The notes beneath the pieces were generated by a model that was not told the DNA's origin, searched no databases, and was given only the letters and a program-made list of their open reading frames with translations. From NCBI GenBank assembly GCA_002338565.1, contig DDIN01000008.1, forward strand, positions 1,550,403 through 1,614,402: 64,000 nucleotides of DNA. Reading direction: 5' to 3'. A program made the position numbers and the translations under genes. The stretch is from Hyphomonadaceae bacterium UBA1849. GTDB taxonomy: Bacteria; Pseudomonadota; Alphaproteobacteria; Caulobacterales; Hyphomonadaceae. This document shows positions 24,205 through 34,307 of the stretch, in pieces (position 1 is the stretch's first letter; each line of letters starts with the position of its first letter).

Positions 24205-25482
24205 GTGCTGACAGACCTTCTGTCAGCCTATGATGCACTCCCAAAACCGAGCGTTTTCAAACTGACGACAGAACCTGTACAGCGGGTTCTGGAGCGGCTT
24301 GGCCGTCCGCAAGATAGAATGCCGCCTGCGATCCATGTCGCTGGTACGAATGGCAAAGGCTCTACCACAGCCTTTATGCGCGCCATTGCCGAAGCGCATG
24401 GGCTGAAAGTGCATGTCGATACGTCGCCCCATCTGGTGCGCGTGAATGAGCGTATCCGTATCGCCGGAGAGCTTATCTCTGATGCGTATCTGATGGAGCT
24501 TTCAAAACGTGTGCTTGAGGCGAATGCTGGCGAGCCGTTATCCTTCTTTGAAGGCATGACCTGCGTTGCCTATCTGGCCTTCGCCGAGAATCCGGCTGAC
24601 CTGACGCTGGTTGAAGTCGGGCTTGGTGGCCGGTTTGATTCCACCAATGTGATCGATCATCCGGCGGCTTGTGTGATCACGCCGATCGATATCGACCATA
24701 AGGAATTTCTGGGGCGCCATATCTGCCAGATCGCCTGGGAAAAAGCGGGCATTATCAAGAAGGATGCGCCGGTTTGCACTGGCGGTCAGGCGCCCGATGT
24801 TTTGCGCACGCTGAAAGCCGAAGCGATCTATAAAGGCGCGCCGTTCCACGCCGTGGCAGATGCTGGTGAAGCGCGCGTCGAGGGTGACCGCATTTCCATG
24901 CAAATCGACGACCTTATGCTTGAGGGCGTCGAACTTGGCCTGAAAGGCCCGCATCAGGTTTCAAACTCAATGCTCGCTTTGCTGGGGCTGAAGCGTGCCG
25001 GCGTGTTTGAACTGACGCCTGAGAATACGCTGAAAGGCCTCAAAGCCGTAGAATGGCCGGCGCGCATGCAGACGCTGGCGGATGGCCCGCTAACGCGCCA
25101 GCTTCCGGGTAAAACGGTTATTCTGGATGGCGGGCACAACCCGCACGCCGCAGCAGCGGTCGCAAAATCCAACGCGCCTTATGCGCCTATGCCGGTGGCA
25201 TTTGGCATGCTGAAGAATAAGGATGCCAGATCCTATCTTGCAGACCTTGCGCCGATGATCAGCCATCTGGCCTGCATTCCAATGCAGACCAGCCAGAATG
25301 GCGCCGACCCGAACACACTTTGCGAGATTGCAAAATCACTCGGCATTCCGGCGACTGCTTTCGCCAACATTGATGAGGCGCTCACACGTCTCGCCCAAGA
25401 AAAAAGCGGCCACGCATTGATTTGCGGATCGCTTTATCTTGCCGGTGATATTCTGCGCCTGAACGGCGAAGTGATCGACTGA
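24205..25482 (+). CDS. folC: Folylpolyglutamate / dihydrofolate synthase
   Basis: This Mur-ligase-like enzyme attaches glutamate to dihydropteroate and folates using ATP. The P-loop HVAGTNGKGST (residues 44-54), the TSPHLVRVNERIRI segment, LVEVGLGGRFDSTNV and DGGHNPHAAAAVA are the family signatures. It starts with GTG at 24205, with GGGGG about 25 bases upstream as a weak site, and has 425 residues. It ends the plus-strand trpB-folC run and converges with trxA, leaving ten bases between them. Confidence 0.94.
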   Translation: MLTDLLSAYDALPKPSVFKLTTEPVQRVLERLGRPQDRMPPAIHVAGTNGKGSTTAFMRAIAEAHGLKVHVDTSPHLVRVNERIRIAGELISDAYLMELSKRVLEANAGEPLSFFEGMTCVAYLAFAENPADLTLVEVGLGGRFDSTNVIDHPAACVITPIDIDHKEFLGRHICQIAWEKAGIIKKDAPVCTGGQAPDVLRTLKAEAIYKGAPFHAVADAGEARVEGDRISMQIDDLMLEGVELGLKGPHQVSNSMLALLGLKRAGVFELTPENTLKGLKAVEWPARMQTLADGPLTRQLPGKTVILDGGHNPHAAAAVAKSNAPYAPMPVAFGMLKNKDARSYLADLAPMISHLACIPMQTSQNGADPNTLCEIAKSLGIPATAFANIDEALTRLAQEKSGHALICGSLYLAGDILRLNGEVID

Positions 25483-25492
25483 AACCTGCCGA

Positions 25493-25816
25493 TCAAGCGG
25501 TTTCGGATTTGATCCACTCTTCCAGCTTGTCTTTGCTCATGTCGCCAAGGTGCGTAGCTGTGACCTTGCCGTTCTTGAACAGGATGAGTGTTGGCAGGCC
25601 GCGTACGCCGAACTTCGTCATGGTGATAGGGTTCTCGTCCACGTTCAGCTTGGCAACTTTGACTTTGCCAGACATTTCTTCTGCAACGCGCTCAACGTTT
25701 GGTGAGAGCTTCTTACAAGGCACACACCATTCCGCCCAGAAGTCCACTACTACAGGAACCTCAGAAGCCAGGACTTCGGTGTCAAAAGTATCGTCGTTAA
25801 TCTCAAGGGCCGCCAT
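25493..25816 (-). CDS. trxA: Thioredoxin
   Basis: This 107-residue cytosolic redox protein has the thioredoxin fold with PVVVDFWAEWCVPCKKLSP, the cis-proline loop VRGLPTLILFKNG, and normal length. The active site is W-C-V-P-C (C31, C34) rather than the classical W-C-G-P-C, which may shift its redox potential. I chose ATG 25816 (MAALEINDD), six bases after GGAG; an in-frame ATG at 25831 adds five residues. It is the last gene of the tsaE-to-trxA minus-strand run. Confidence 0.93.
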   Translation of the reverse strand: MAALEINDDTFDTEVLASEVPVVVDFWAEWCVPCKKLSPNVERVAEEMSGKVKVAKLNVDENPITMTKFGVRGLPTLILFKNGKVTATHLGDMSKDKLEEWIKSETA

Positions 25817-25869
25817 TTGCGTCTCCGTCATCTAATTTGCGATGGGAGTTAATCGTCTCCCGCATCGCG

Positions 25870-28800
25870 TCAATCTGTTTCTTTCGCTTTCACGAGCGCC
25901 GCCAGCATGGCGGATTCGTCAAGGACCATAAAGTGGGGACCGTCAGTCCACAATAAAGCGCATTTAACGCACTTGTCAGGATAAGTAACAGACAGGACAT
26001 CCTTATAAGCGCCAAGCTGGGCCAGATATGGCATGGCCACATCCTCTGCGCGCTTGGGCGGCGGCCTGTCGGTTTTATAGTCAATCACCCAGACTTCATC
26101 CTCAGTGACGCGCAGCCGGTCGACCCGTCCATTGATGATCACACCCTTGGGAATGTTCGGCCCACGCCCGACCACAGGCGCTTCGGGACGCCCGCCCGGC
26201 CCGAAGACGGGGGCAAGCTCGGGCGCTTCCAGAACCGAGAAGGTCACATCAATGATATCGTCTTTGAGATGCGCCTGATCTGCATCGAGACAGGTATCAA
26301 TGAAGCGAGAAGCTCGCGCGCGGCGGTCTTCGTATGGAGTGTCCGGCAAGATTTCCAGAAGCGCGTGGATGAGCCTGCCGCGCTGGAAGCGGCGCACATG
26401 GTCCTTGCCGAAGGGTGGAAGCACAGGTGTGTCGCCTGGCAAAAGCGAGCTTGGCGCACGTAACTGGTCCTGATGTTCGGATGAACTCACAGGGCGCGGC
26501 TTGAAAATCCAGTCCGGCAGCGGGGCGACGGGCTTTTCCTCGCGAACAACAGGCGCATCGCTTTCAGGCTGCGGCAGGCCGCCAAAGCGCCAGATGCCAT
26601 GTTCATCGCGTTCTGCGTCGCCCAACGCCCATGTCGCAATGGTCTGCTGACAGAGATCATACCAGCTACCGTCCTTATAGCCCTGACCGGTCTTCGCGCC
26701 ATTCCATGCACCACAGATGAGAAGCTGATCTTTGGCGCGGGTGAGCGCCACATAGAGCAGGCGGTTCGCCTCGGCGCGGGATTTCGCTTCTTCCTGTGCA
26801 CGAATGGCCGCGCTGGCGGCGCAGTCTTCGTCCTTCTTCACCATCCAGACGGGCACGCCGTCTTCGGTGAAGCTAAGATTGCCGGAGAGCGTATTATTCC
26901 CGACACCGGTCGTGTCCGGCAGGATGACAATAGGCGCTTCCAGACCCTTTGATCCGTGCACGGTCATAACGCGAATTTCGTCGGCAGGGCCGGATTGTTC
27001 GCGTTTGATCTCGCTATCCTGCGCCTCAACGGCGGCAAGGAAAGTCTGCAGGCTGGCGCTTTCTGCATCTTCCAGATTGGCCGCAATGGAGATCAGAGCC
27101 TCGAGCGGGTCATGCGCTGGTGAACCGAAACGCGCATTGATCATCTGCCAACCTGTCTGGCCGAGTTCTGAGTGTCGCGTATTCATGACCCAGCTGAGAA
27201 ATTCAAAGGCTGGCAGACGGCGACGTTCGAGGACCGTCTTCAGGAACGCAGTTGCCCTCTTGTGGTCGCCGTGGTCGCTTTCCTGCAATCGCTGCCAAAG
27301 GCTGATGCGGCCACGATCATAAGCCAGCGGAAAGAGATGCGTGTCATCATCCAGAAGGCCAAGGAATGGGCCTTTCAGGATTTCGGCAAGCGTCAGATCA
27401 TCTTCCTGAAGCAAGGCAAAGCGGACAAGGTTCAGAACATCCTGAACCGCCAGCGTATCCTGAAGGTTGAGCCGGTCGGCGCCAGCCACAGGAAGCCCCT
27501 TGGCTTTCAGCTGCTGGATGATGGAATGAAACAGCGCCTTGCGGGACCGAACAAGGATGAGAATATCGCCTGGCCGCGCGGGGCGAGGCTTTCCATCCTT
27601 GCCTTCTTCATAGACCGCTGGCGCGCCGGGTGCGAGCCGCGCGTCAATCCAGTTTGCCAGCTTACCCGCAAGCTGGGCAGGCGCTGACACCTGCCGCTCC
27701 ATATCCATAGGCGCATGCCATGGTACGCCGGTTGGGACAGCTTCCGGCTCGTCCAGTGGCCAGAATTCGACAAGCCCTCTATGCGGTTCGCGGAAAGCCT
27801 GATGCGAGATTTTATCGGCCTCGCTTGGCGGCGCCGTTGAGAATGGCGCAGAGCCAAATGAGGCGGGACCGTTAAACACCTCATCGACAAAGCTCAGGAC
27901 TTGCTGGGTGGATCGGAAGGACATTTCCACCTGCGGCAGATGGATTTTGCCGCCAATCGTGTCGTCGGTCTGTCGGGATGCAAAACGCTGACGCTCAGAC
28001 TGGAACTTTGCCGTGTCTGCGCCCTGAAATGAATAGATGGATTGCTTCTCGTCACCCACGACGAACAGTGTACGGATCAGATCGTGGCCGCTGGCGCCGG
28101 AGAAAAACTCCTCCACGAGCGAGTTCACGATCACCCATTGGTCGGGGCTGGTATCCTGCGCCTCATCGAGGAGGACGTGACTAATGCCGCCATCAAGTTT
28201 GTAGAGCACCCATTCGGCAAGGCCCGGGCCGGTGAGAAGGTCGCGTGTATTGGCGATCAGGTCATCAAAGTCGAGGCCCGCACGTATGCGCTTTTCATGG
28301 TCGTGCTCCGCCATGACATCAGCTGCGATTTCCAGAAGGGTGACAGTTCGGTCGCGCAGAAGTGCGGCTTTGACATCATTTTCCAGACGCAGAAAGCGAT
28401 CAACTTCGCGGCCGGTGCCGGGGGCAAACAGGTCTTCGACAATCGTGCCTTCAAGTTTCTTGGTATATGGCGGCTTCTCTCGCTGATTGCCTTTGGAGTC
28501 GTAAAAGGCCTTGCGATAGACCTCCATCGCGGCTTTCAGGTCAGCGGCGTCCATGACGGACAGGAGCTGGTCGCTGAATTTGATATCATTCGTGCTGCCG
28601 AGGGTGCGTAGTTCGTTGATCGCAGCGGTTAACTCTTGACGTGGCAGGCCGGTATCTATCAGCTCACGGAGTACCTCGCCGGCAGGGACAAGAGGCGCGG
28701 CCAATGTCGTGCTGATAGCTTCAAAGCGCCGCTCTGGTGTGCGCGCGCCATGAAGGAAGCGGTGCAGCTTGGAGGCACTGCCTGTGATCACCTCAATGGC

Positions 28801-29391
28801 ACCATCATAGCGCTTCCCGCCAATCTCTTTCATGAGGTCGGCAAAGAGTGGCCAGCGGTGGGGATTGGCTTTCAGCTTATCGAAAGATTTACGCGCAGCT
28901 TTTGTCCAGAGCGCTTTATTGTCTGCCTCGTCCAGCTCTTTAAAGCCGGGGGGAACGCGCGCTTCCAGGGGGAAGCGGCGCAGCACACGGCCCGCAAAAG
29001 CGTGAAGCGTTTCAATGCGCAGACCACCTGGCGTTTCAAGCGCTTTCGCAAACAGGGCACGTGCTGCTTTCAGAGCTTCCCCGTCGCCGGAATAGTCCAT
29101 GCCCTGAAGGTCTTTCAGGTCTCTTGCGAGTTCATCATTCCCCATGACCGACCATGCGCCGAGACGCTTGAAGAGACGCTGCTGCATCTCGCTCGCGGCC
29201 GCTTTGGTATAGGTAATACAGAGAATGCTATCCGGCTGAACACCCGTCAGAAGGAGGCGCGCAACGCGGTCGATGAGAACCTTGGTTTTGCCAGAACCGG
29301 CATTGGCAGAAACCCAGATTGAGGCTTCTGGCAGGGCAGCTTGCTTCTGGGCAGCAACGACGCGGTCATAAGCTGTCATCTGTTCGCTCAT
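25870..29391 (-). CDS. addA: Double-strand break repair helicase AddA
   Basis: AddA is the UvrD-like helicase and nuclease subunit of the AddAB complex, which resects double-strand breaks up to Chi-like sites for RecA. The protein of 1,173 residues shows the Walker A motif ANAGSGKTK (residues 30-37), ITYTKAAASEMQQR, LLDEAQDTSPDQW (Walker B), VMTVHGSKGLEAPIVILPD, LYVALTRAKDQL, and a C-terminal nuclease motif VIDYKTDRPP. Its ATG overlaps the addB stop (ATGA), so the two are translationally coupled in the order addB-addA. Confidence 0.95.
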   Translation of the reverse strand: MSEQMTAYDRVVAAQKQAALPEASIWVSANAGSGKTKVLIDRVARLLLTGVQPDSILCITYTKAAASEMQQRLFKRLGAWSVMGNDELARDLKDLQGMDYSGDGEALKAARALFAKALETPGGLRIETLHAFAGRVLRRFPLEARVPPGFKELDEADNKALWTKAARKSFDKLKANPHRWPLFADLMKEIGGKRYDGAIEVITGSASKLHRFLHGARTPERRFEAISTTLAAPLVPAGEVLRELIDTGLPRQELTAAINELRTLGSTNDIKFSDQLLSVMDAADLKAAMEVYRKAFYDSKGNQREKPPYTKKLEGTIVEDLFAPGTGREVDRFLRLENDVKAALLRDRTVTLLEIAADVMAEHDHEKRIRAGLDFDDLIANTRDLLTGPGLAEWVLYKLDGGISHVLLDEAQDTSPDQWVIVNSLVEEFFSGASGHDLIRTLFVVGDEKQSIYSFQGADTAKFQSERQRFASRQTDDTIGGKIHLPQVEMSFRSTQQVLSFVDEVFNGPASFGSAPFSTAPPSEADKISHQAFREPHRGLVEFWPLDEPEAVPTGVPWHAPMDMERQVSAPAQLAGKLANWIDARLAPGAPAVYEEGKDGKPRPARPGDILILVRSRKALFHSIIQQLKAKGLPVAGADRLNLQDTLAVQDVLNLVRFALLQEDDLTLAEILKGPFLGLLDDDTHLFPLAYDRGRISLWQRLQESDHGDHKRATAFLKTVLERRRLPAFEFLSWVMNTRHSELGQTGWQMINARFGSPAHDPLEALISIAANLEDAESASLQTFLAAVEAQDSEIKREQSGPADEIRVMTVHGSKGLEAPIVILPDTTGVGNNTLSGNLSFTEDGVPVWMVKKDEDCAASAAIRAQEEAKSRAEANRLLYVALTRAKDQLLICGAWNGAKTGQGYKDGSWYDLCQQTIATWALGDAERDEHGIWRFGGLPQPESDAPVVREEKPVAPLPDWIFKPRPVSSSEHQDQLRAPSSLLPGDTPVLPPFGKDHVRRFQRGRLIHALLEILPDTPYEDRRARASRFIDTCLDADQAHLKDDIIDVTFSVLEAPELAPVFGPGGRPEAPVVGRGPNIPKGVIINGRVDRLRVTEDEVWVIDYKTDRPPPKRAEDVAMPYLAQLGAYKDVLSVTYPDKCVKCALLWTDGPHFMVLDESAMLAALVKAKETD

Positions 29392-32300
29392 CGTGCGTCC
29401 TCCATGCCTTCATGGCCGGGGTCTGCCCATTCAGCTTTGCGCGACAGGCCGTCATAATCGCTATATTTTGAGAGGAACTGGATGCGCGGGCCGGAAAGAT
29501 AAGGCGTGTTGGCATCCGCAAAGACAGAGAGCAAATCCTTCAGGCCGGCAAAGGCATCATCCACCAGTTCAGGGATTGGGCGTTTGCCCTTTCTGTCTGC
29601 GATCTGTGTCACGCCGTTTTTCGAACCGAAGCCGACATAGAACAGGTCTGCCGGTTCACCTTTTGGCTTGGAGTCATCTTCGCTGATACGCGCCATCGCA
29701 GCCAGCAATGGAAGCTGCGGGGCGAGGCCGGATGCGACCTGCGCTGCTGAAGGCGGGCTTCCGGTTTTAAAGTCGGTGATGGTGATCTTGCCGTCTTGCA
29801 GGGTTTCAACCATGTCGGCGCGGCCAGACATGTAAACGCTGCGGCCTTTGACGGTGAGATCGACCGAATAGTTCACTTCCATATTGCGCGTGGCAACAAC
29901 CTCATCTCGGCTTCGCATCCAGTCCAGATACTCATTTGCAGCCTTTTGCCAGAGCATTTCCCGCTCGGCGATGAAGAGGTCATCCGCGCCAACGGCAGTG
30001 AGTTCGTCGCCGAAGCTGGCAACCATGCTGTCTACGGTGACATAAGGCGCTTTCAGTGTGTCGAATCTCTCGAGGGCTTTGTGCATGGCGATACCAATCG
30101 ACATCGGGCTGAGGTCCGGATCGATTTGCTCTAGCGGTTCAAGCGCAAGCAGGTTCTTTGCGTAAAAGCCATATGGATCGCGGATCAGCGTTTCGACTTC
30201 TGTCACGCTTATTGTGTCTGTGCGTTTGTCGGCGGGCGGCTTGGGCGCAGGAGAGGTGACGGCAGGGGCATCCGTGGCGTCATGCTGATGGGCTACCCAG
30301 TCGAGAATATGGGCGGTTGGCGCATGAAGCAGCGCGTCTGTGTCCTCGAGGCTCTCAAGTGCGCCACTTGCCAGAATACGCAGCCGCCAGAGCCAGCGCG
30401 AGGCGACGGCAGGCTTGTCATCGACCCGTTCAGAGCGGGTCAGAACCACTTCCGGCGAACAGGCAAGCTGTGCAAAGTCATGCGCGGCAAGGCCAACGCG
30501 GGCTTCGGTATCAGGCAGTCCGATATTGGCTCTGAAGTTACGCGGCAGGAAGCCGTCCGTACTCGGAGCTTCAGGCCATGAGCCTTCATTGAGGCTTGCG
30601 AGGATCATGAGATCGCAACTCTGAAGGCGCGCTTCCAGCGGGCCCCAAATGTTGAGCCGCGGATGGGATGGCAGGTCATCCACGACACGAAGGTCGCCCG
30701 CCAGCTGAGTGATCAGCGGCCGCAAATCATCCTGTTCGATTGGCGGCAGGAAGTCGCCCATCTGGGCTATCTCTTCAAGGAAACGGGCAAGGCTCGAGCC
30801 GTCCTGGCCAGACCAGAGGAGGGACGGGCCTTCATCGTCCGGATGGCGGGTAAGCGTGTCACAAAGCTCTGCGAAGGCTTCAATGAAGGCGCGTAGCTCG
30901 AACTTGTTCTCGATCATTTCGAGGATCGGTTCAATCTTGCCTTCAGCACGCGTGTGCAGGTCTTCGATCAGATGATTGGCGAGGTCGTATTCGTCTTCGG
31001 ACACCAGAGCATGCTTGGGCTTTTGCTTCGCGCGCTCGGCCTGCGAGACGGCTTTGTCGCCAAGTTCGGACAGGGTTTTCCAGCTGCGCAGATCACGCAG
31101 AAGGCCGCGTTCCAGTGCAGAGATAGACGCGTCTCGCGCCGTGTCGTCAGATAGAACGGTCAGCTCATGTTTGAGAAGGCGCGCAAGCGCCAGCGGACCG
31201 CCGGGATCAAGCGCCCAGTCCAGAGCAGCAATCATAAACCGGCCTGCGCGTGTCTGCAGGATCGGCCAGCCCGCGGATGGCGAGACATGCACATCCCAGC
31301 GTTCCATCAGGGCAGAGACGCGGCGTGCCAGCGTGGCATCCGGGGTGACCAGCGCGGCTGTGCGTTCCGGTGTCTCCAGAACTTCGCGCATCAAGAGGGC
31401 GATGGCGTTTGCTTCTTCAGCCTCACTCGCGGCTTCGATCAGCGAAAGTCCTTTCAGGCCATTGGTGGTTAGGCTTTGCGGTGAAGCAGGTGCTGCGCGT
31501 TGTTTAAGGCGGGTCACCCAGTCGGCTGTCGTGTCAGCAGGCGCAAGCGATTCCTGAATAATCTGACGACGCGGCTGAAGGGCAGGGCGTTCGGTATAAC
31601 CCGGCCAGAGGCGGACCATATCCGGATGGCTCTGCAGGGCGGACAGTGTTTCAGCAAAGGCAAATTGCGGGTGGCTAGGGGCATTGGAGATCGCATGCCA
31701 TGTCTGGGCGTCCACATCGTGTTCTAGGCCCGGAAAGAGGACGGCCCCTTTCGGCAGTTTCATTGCGGCGGCCATCAAAAGGCGTGTGGACGGGCTGGAA
31801 CCGGTGGAGCCAGCGACGATAACTGGAGAGTTAGGCGGCTCGCGTTCCCAACGCTGGCAGAGCGCTTCTGCAGCCATTCGGTCGCGCGCATTACTGTCAG
31901 AGAAGCCTTTCTCTTCCAGAAAGTCGGGCCAGATAGACGTCAGGATGGACAGGAACTCGACTGAGATTTCCCAGTGCTTGGCAAGCTCTGCATTCTCGAC
32001 CTGATTTGGAAGTTCTTCCCAGCGAACGTCGCCAGCAAGTGCGGCCTGATCCAAGAGGCGAGCGAGATCGCGCGCAACGGACAAGGCCGAGGCGAGCGTG
32101 ATGTGCTCGCCGCGCGTCTCATGCCATTGATTGACCAATAGAGTGAGGGCGCCAAGGCGAGAGCCTTTGGGCATTGGCGGGCGTACATCTACATCCGTGA
32201 GTTCACCGAGTAGTGCAGGGTCATTATCGCCTGCATCGCCAAGCGGGCGGATATCCGGCGGAAGAAAACCGGGGGAGTTCAGTTCTGCAAACAGACGTGC

Positions 32301-32486
32301 GGCGAGCGCGCGCGCAGACCGGCGGTTCGGTACAAAGACAAGTGCATCTGAAAGCTGTTCGGGATGCTCACGCGCACCGGTCACATCGATCAGCGTTTTT
32401 GCGAGGTCTCCCAGAAAGTCTGCCCCCGCAGGCAGGGTGAATACGGGGGTGTCACCAAAAAGCGCGTCTGAGAGATGTGATGTCAT
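29388..32486 (-). CDS. addB: Double-strand break repair protein AddB (alphaproteobacterial type)
   Basis: This 1,032-residue partner of AddA carries an inactive helicase-like region and an active C-terminal nuclease. Seen are VFVPNRRSARALAARLFAEL near the N-terminus, IVAGSTGSSPSTRLLMAAAM, and a PD-(D/E)xK-type site ITDFKTGSPPSAAQVASG near residue 940 with AMHKALERFD before it. Length and lack of the Fe-S cysteines of Bacillus AddB fit the shorter alphaproteobacterial type. Start ATG overlaps the stop of the upstream nucleotidyltransferase gene by four bases. Confidence 0.93.
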   Translation of the reverse strand: MTSHLSDALFGDTPVFTLPAGADFLGDLAKTLIDVTGAREHPEQLSDALVFVPNRRSARALAARLFAELNSPGFLPPDIRPLGDAGDNDPALLGELTDVDVRPPMPKGSRLGALTLLVNQWHETRGEHITLASALSVARDLARLLDQAALAGDVRWEELPNQVENAELAKHWEISVEFLSILTSIWPDFLEEKGFSDSNARDRMAAEALCQRWEREPPNSPVIVAGSTGSSPSTRLLMAAAMKLPKGAVLFPGLEHDVDAQTWHAISNAPSHPQFAFAETLSALQSHPDMVRLWPGYTERPALQPRRQIIQESLAPADTTADWVTRLKQRAAPASPQSLTTNGLKGLSLIEAASEAEEANAIALLMREVLETPERTAALVTPDATLARRVSALMERWDVHVSPSAGWPILQTRAGRFMIAALDWALDPGGPLALARLLKHELTVLSDDTARDASISALERGLLRDLRSWKTLSELGDKAVSQAERAKQKPKHALVSEDEYDLANHLIEDLHTRAEGKIEPILEMIENKFELRAFIEAFAELCDTLTRHPDDEGPSLLWSGQDGSSLARFLEEIAQMGDFLPPIEQDDLRPLITQLAGDLRVVDDLPSHPRLNIWGPLEARLQSCDLMILASLNEGSWPEAPSTDGFLPRNFRANIGLPDTEARVGLAAHDFAQLACSPEVVLTRSERVDDKPAVASRWLWRLRILASGALESLEDTDALLHAPTAHILDWVAHQHDATDAPAVTSPAPKPPADKRTDTISVTEVETLIRDPYGFYAKNLLALEPLEQIDPDLSPMSIGIAMHKALERFDTLKAPYVTVDSMVASFGDELTAVGADDLFIAEREMLWQKAANEYLDWMRSRDEVVATRNMEVNYSVDLTVKGRSVYMSGRADMVETLQDGKITITDFKTGSPPSAAQVASGLAPQLPLLAAMARISEDDSKPKGEPADLFYVGFGSKNGVTQIADRKGKRPIPELVDDAFAGLKDLLSVFADANTPYLSGPRIQFLSKYSDYDGLSRKAEWADPGHEGMEDAR

Positions 32487-33208
32487 GCTGCCCGGTGCGT
32501 CCTCATCCAGTCCTCAACCTCCTGAATGGTGGCCGGCTCACCAACATGCATCCATTGACCTTTGAAGGGTAGGCCGAAGAGGCGATTTTCTGTGAGGATT
32601 CTATTCCAGATAATATTGGCCGAGAACGGGCGAAGGGCCTCGCCGTCATACAGGCTAGCTTTGGTGATGCGCGCGCCGGCATACGCCCATGGCGCAGTTT
32701 CGCGGTCGCCGCGGCGCTCCAACTGGCCGCCTTCTTTCAGATAGAAATCACCAGGGCCCGGAAAGCCGATACTGGTTGTGCGGTCTGCCAGCAGAAGCAG
32801 ATCATCCATGCTTGTCGGATCATAAGAGGCGGCCAGCGCTGCGAACGGATTGCCGTCGCCGCTCGCAAAGAAGGCGTCTGTGTTCACCATGAAGATTGGA
32901 TCATCGCCGAGCAGCTTATGCGCTTTAACTATGGCGCCGCCCGTTTCCAGAAGCTCGTCGCGTTCGTCTGAAAGGAGAACCTCAACATCGGTGCGGGCGT
33001 TCATATGCGCTTCGACCTGCTCGGGCAGCCAGTGCACATTCACCACGACGCGCTCGACGCCAGCTTCAACCGCCTGATCGAGATAGTAATCCATCAGCGC
33101 TTTGCCTGCGACTTTGATCAGCGGCTTAGGCGTCTCGTTGGAGAGCGGGCGCATACGGGTGCCAAGACCCGCAGCAAGAAACATGGCGGTGCGGATAGGC
33201 TGTCCCAT
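32483..33208 (-). CDS. murU: Nucleotidyltransferase, probably N-acetylmuramate-1-phosphate uridylyltransferase
   Basis: This 241-residue sugar-phosphate nucleotidyltransferase has the signature LAAGLGTRMRPLS (residues 11-23) and ETPKPLIKVAGKALMDYYLD, with the metal-binding NTDAFF further on. Together with the adjacent phosphotransferase it matches the AmgK-MurU pair, which recycles N-acetylmuramic acid from peptidoglycan to UDP-MurNAc and bypasses fosfomycin-sensitive MurA. That role is from family knowledge and gene pairing. It starts one base after the upstream gene stop and overlaps addB. Confidence 0.82.
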   Translation of the reverse strand: MGQPIRTAMFLAAGLGTRMRPLSNETPKPLIKVAGKALMDYYLDQAVEAGVERVVVNVHWLPEQVEAHMNARTDVEVLLSDERDELLETGGAIVKAHKLLGDDPIFMVNTDAFFASGDGNPFAALAASYDPTSMDDLLLLADRTTSIGFPGPGDFYLKEGGQLERRGDRETAPWAYAGARITKASLYDGEALRPFSANIIWNRILTENRLFGLPFKGQWMHVGEPATIQEVEDWMRTHRAA

Positions 33209-33209
33209 A

Positions 33210-34307
33210 TCAGGCGTCTTTCAGCTGCGGCGCAGCGATCTCAAGGACGCGCTTCAAATCTTTTAGCGCAGGGTTTTGAAGGCTGGATTTCAGATGTCCC
33301 CATTCGCGCGGCAGAAAGGCTTCATACTTCGGCTTGTTGTCGCGGCGAACGAGGCGGGCAAACACGCCGATAACGCGAAGCGCGTTGATGGCCCCCGCAA
33401 TATCGAAATCGCGCTGGAAGCTTTCTTCCTCATTACCGGTAAGCGCCAGATAGCCGCGGAAAACTTCGCGGGCGACAGCCGGTGACACATCGCGGCGGGC
33501 ATCCTGAATGAACATGGCGAGATCCCATGCCGCAGGGCCGCGTACGGCGTCCTGATAATCAAGGATGCCGACCTTTTTCAGTCCGTCGCGTTCCGGAAGC
33601 CAGAGAAGGTTTTCAGCATGGTAGTCGCGCAGCATGAGAACTTGCGGCAGGCTCGCCAGATGGTCGCTCAGTGCGCGGATGATACCGTCAAATTCCAGCT
33701 GCAGGCTGCCAGAGAATGCCACGCCCTCATCATAGGCGGGATACCATTTCGGGAAGAGGTCTGCGCCTGTCGTCAGGGCCAGTGTATCGTATTCGAGGAT
33801 CGGCCAGCGCCATTCCGCAGCGCTGACGATTTCCGGTGCCGGTGCATTGTGGACATGCGCAAGCGCAGCCGTTGCGGCGAGATAAAGCTCGCGTTCGCTG
33901 GCACCGTTTTCGATCTCGTTTTTGTAGATCGTGTCGCCAAGGTCTTCGAGGAGGGCAAAGCCTTGTTCGACATCAAAGGCGATGACTTCAGGCGCTGAAA
34001 GGCCAAGTGAGCGCAAATGCTCGCCAACGCCAACAAAGGCATCCACGCGGCAGGCAGCGAGACGTGTCCGGCCATTCCAGCCTGCCAGGATACGCTCATG
34101 GGCGCTCGCATCAGGCCCGCACGGTTTGCCTTCGGCTGCTGGAGGGGCGTCCATAAGAACGGCAACATCGCTTCCCTGATAGACGCGCTCATATCGGCGC
34201 GTGGACGCATCTTCACCCAGCGAGCGACGCTCGGCACCGCCCCATCCGGCTTCGGCCAGAAACGCATTAATGGCCGCGTTGCGGTCAGCTCCGGTTGAAG
34301 ATGTCAT
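33210..34307 (-). CDS. amgK: Aminoglycoside phosphotransferase-fold kinase, probably N-acetylmuramate/N-acetylglucosamine kinase
   Basis: This 365-residue protein has the APH kinase fold: GEDASTRRYERVY near the N-terminus, LLEDLGD, LRDYHAENLLWLP holding the catalytic Asp and Asn, and ILDYQDAVRGPAAWDLA holding the metal-binding Asp. In alphaproteobacteria and pseudomonads this kinase sits next to MurU and phosphorylates MurNAc at the anomeric position. Here the order tsaE-amgK-murU is kept. The start overlaps the tsaE 3' end by 23 bases. Confidence 0.83.
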   Translation of the reverse strand: MTSSTGADRNAAINAFLAEAGWGGAERRSLGEDASTRRYERVYQGSDVAVLMDAPPAAEGKPCGPDASAHERILAGWNGRTRLAACRVDAFVGVGEHLRSLGLSAPEVIAFDVEQGFALLEDLGDTIYKNEIENGASERELYLAATAALAHVHNAPAPEIVSAAEWRWPILEYDTLALTTGADLFPKWYPAYDEGVAFSGSLQLEFDGIIRALSDHLASLPQVLMLRDYHAENLLWLPERDGLKKVGILDYQDAVRGPAAWDLAMFIQDARRDVSPAVAREVFRGYLALTGNEEESFQRDFDIAGAINALRVIGVFARLVRRDNKPKYEAFLPREWGHLKSSLQNPALKDLKRVLEIAAPQLKDA

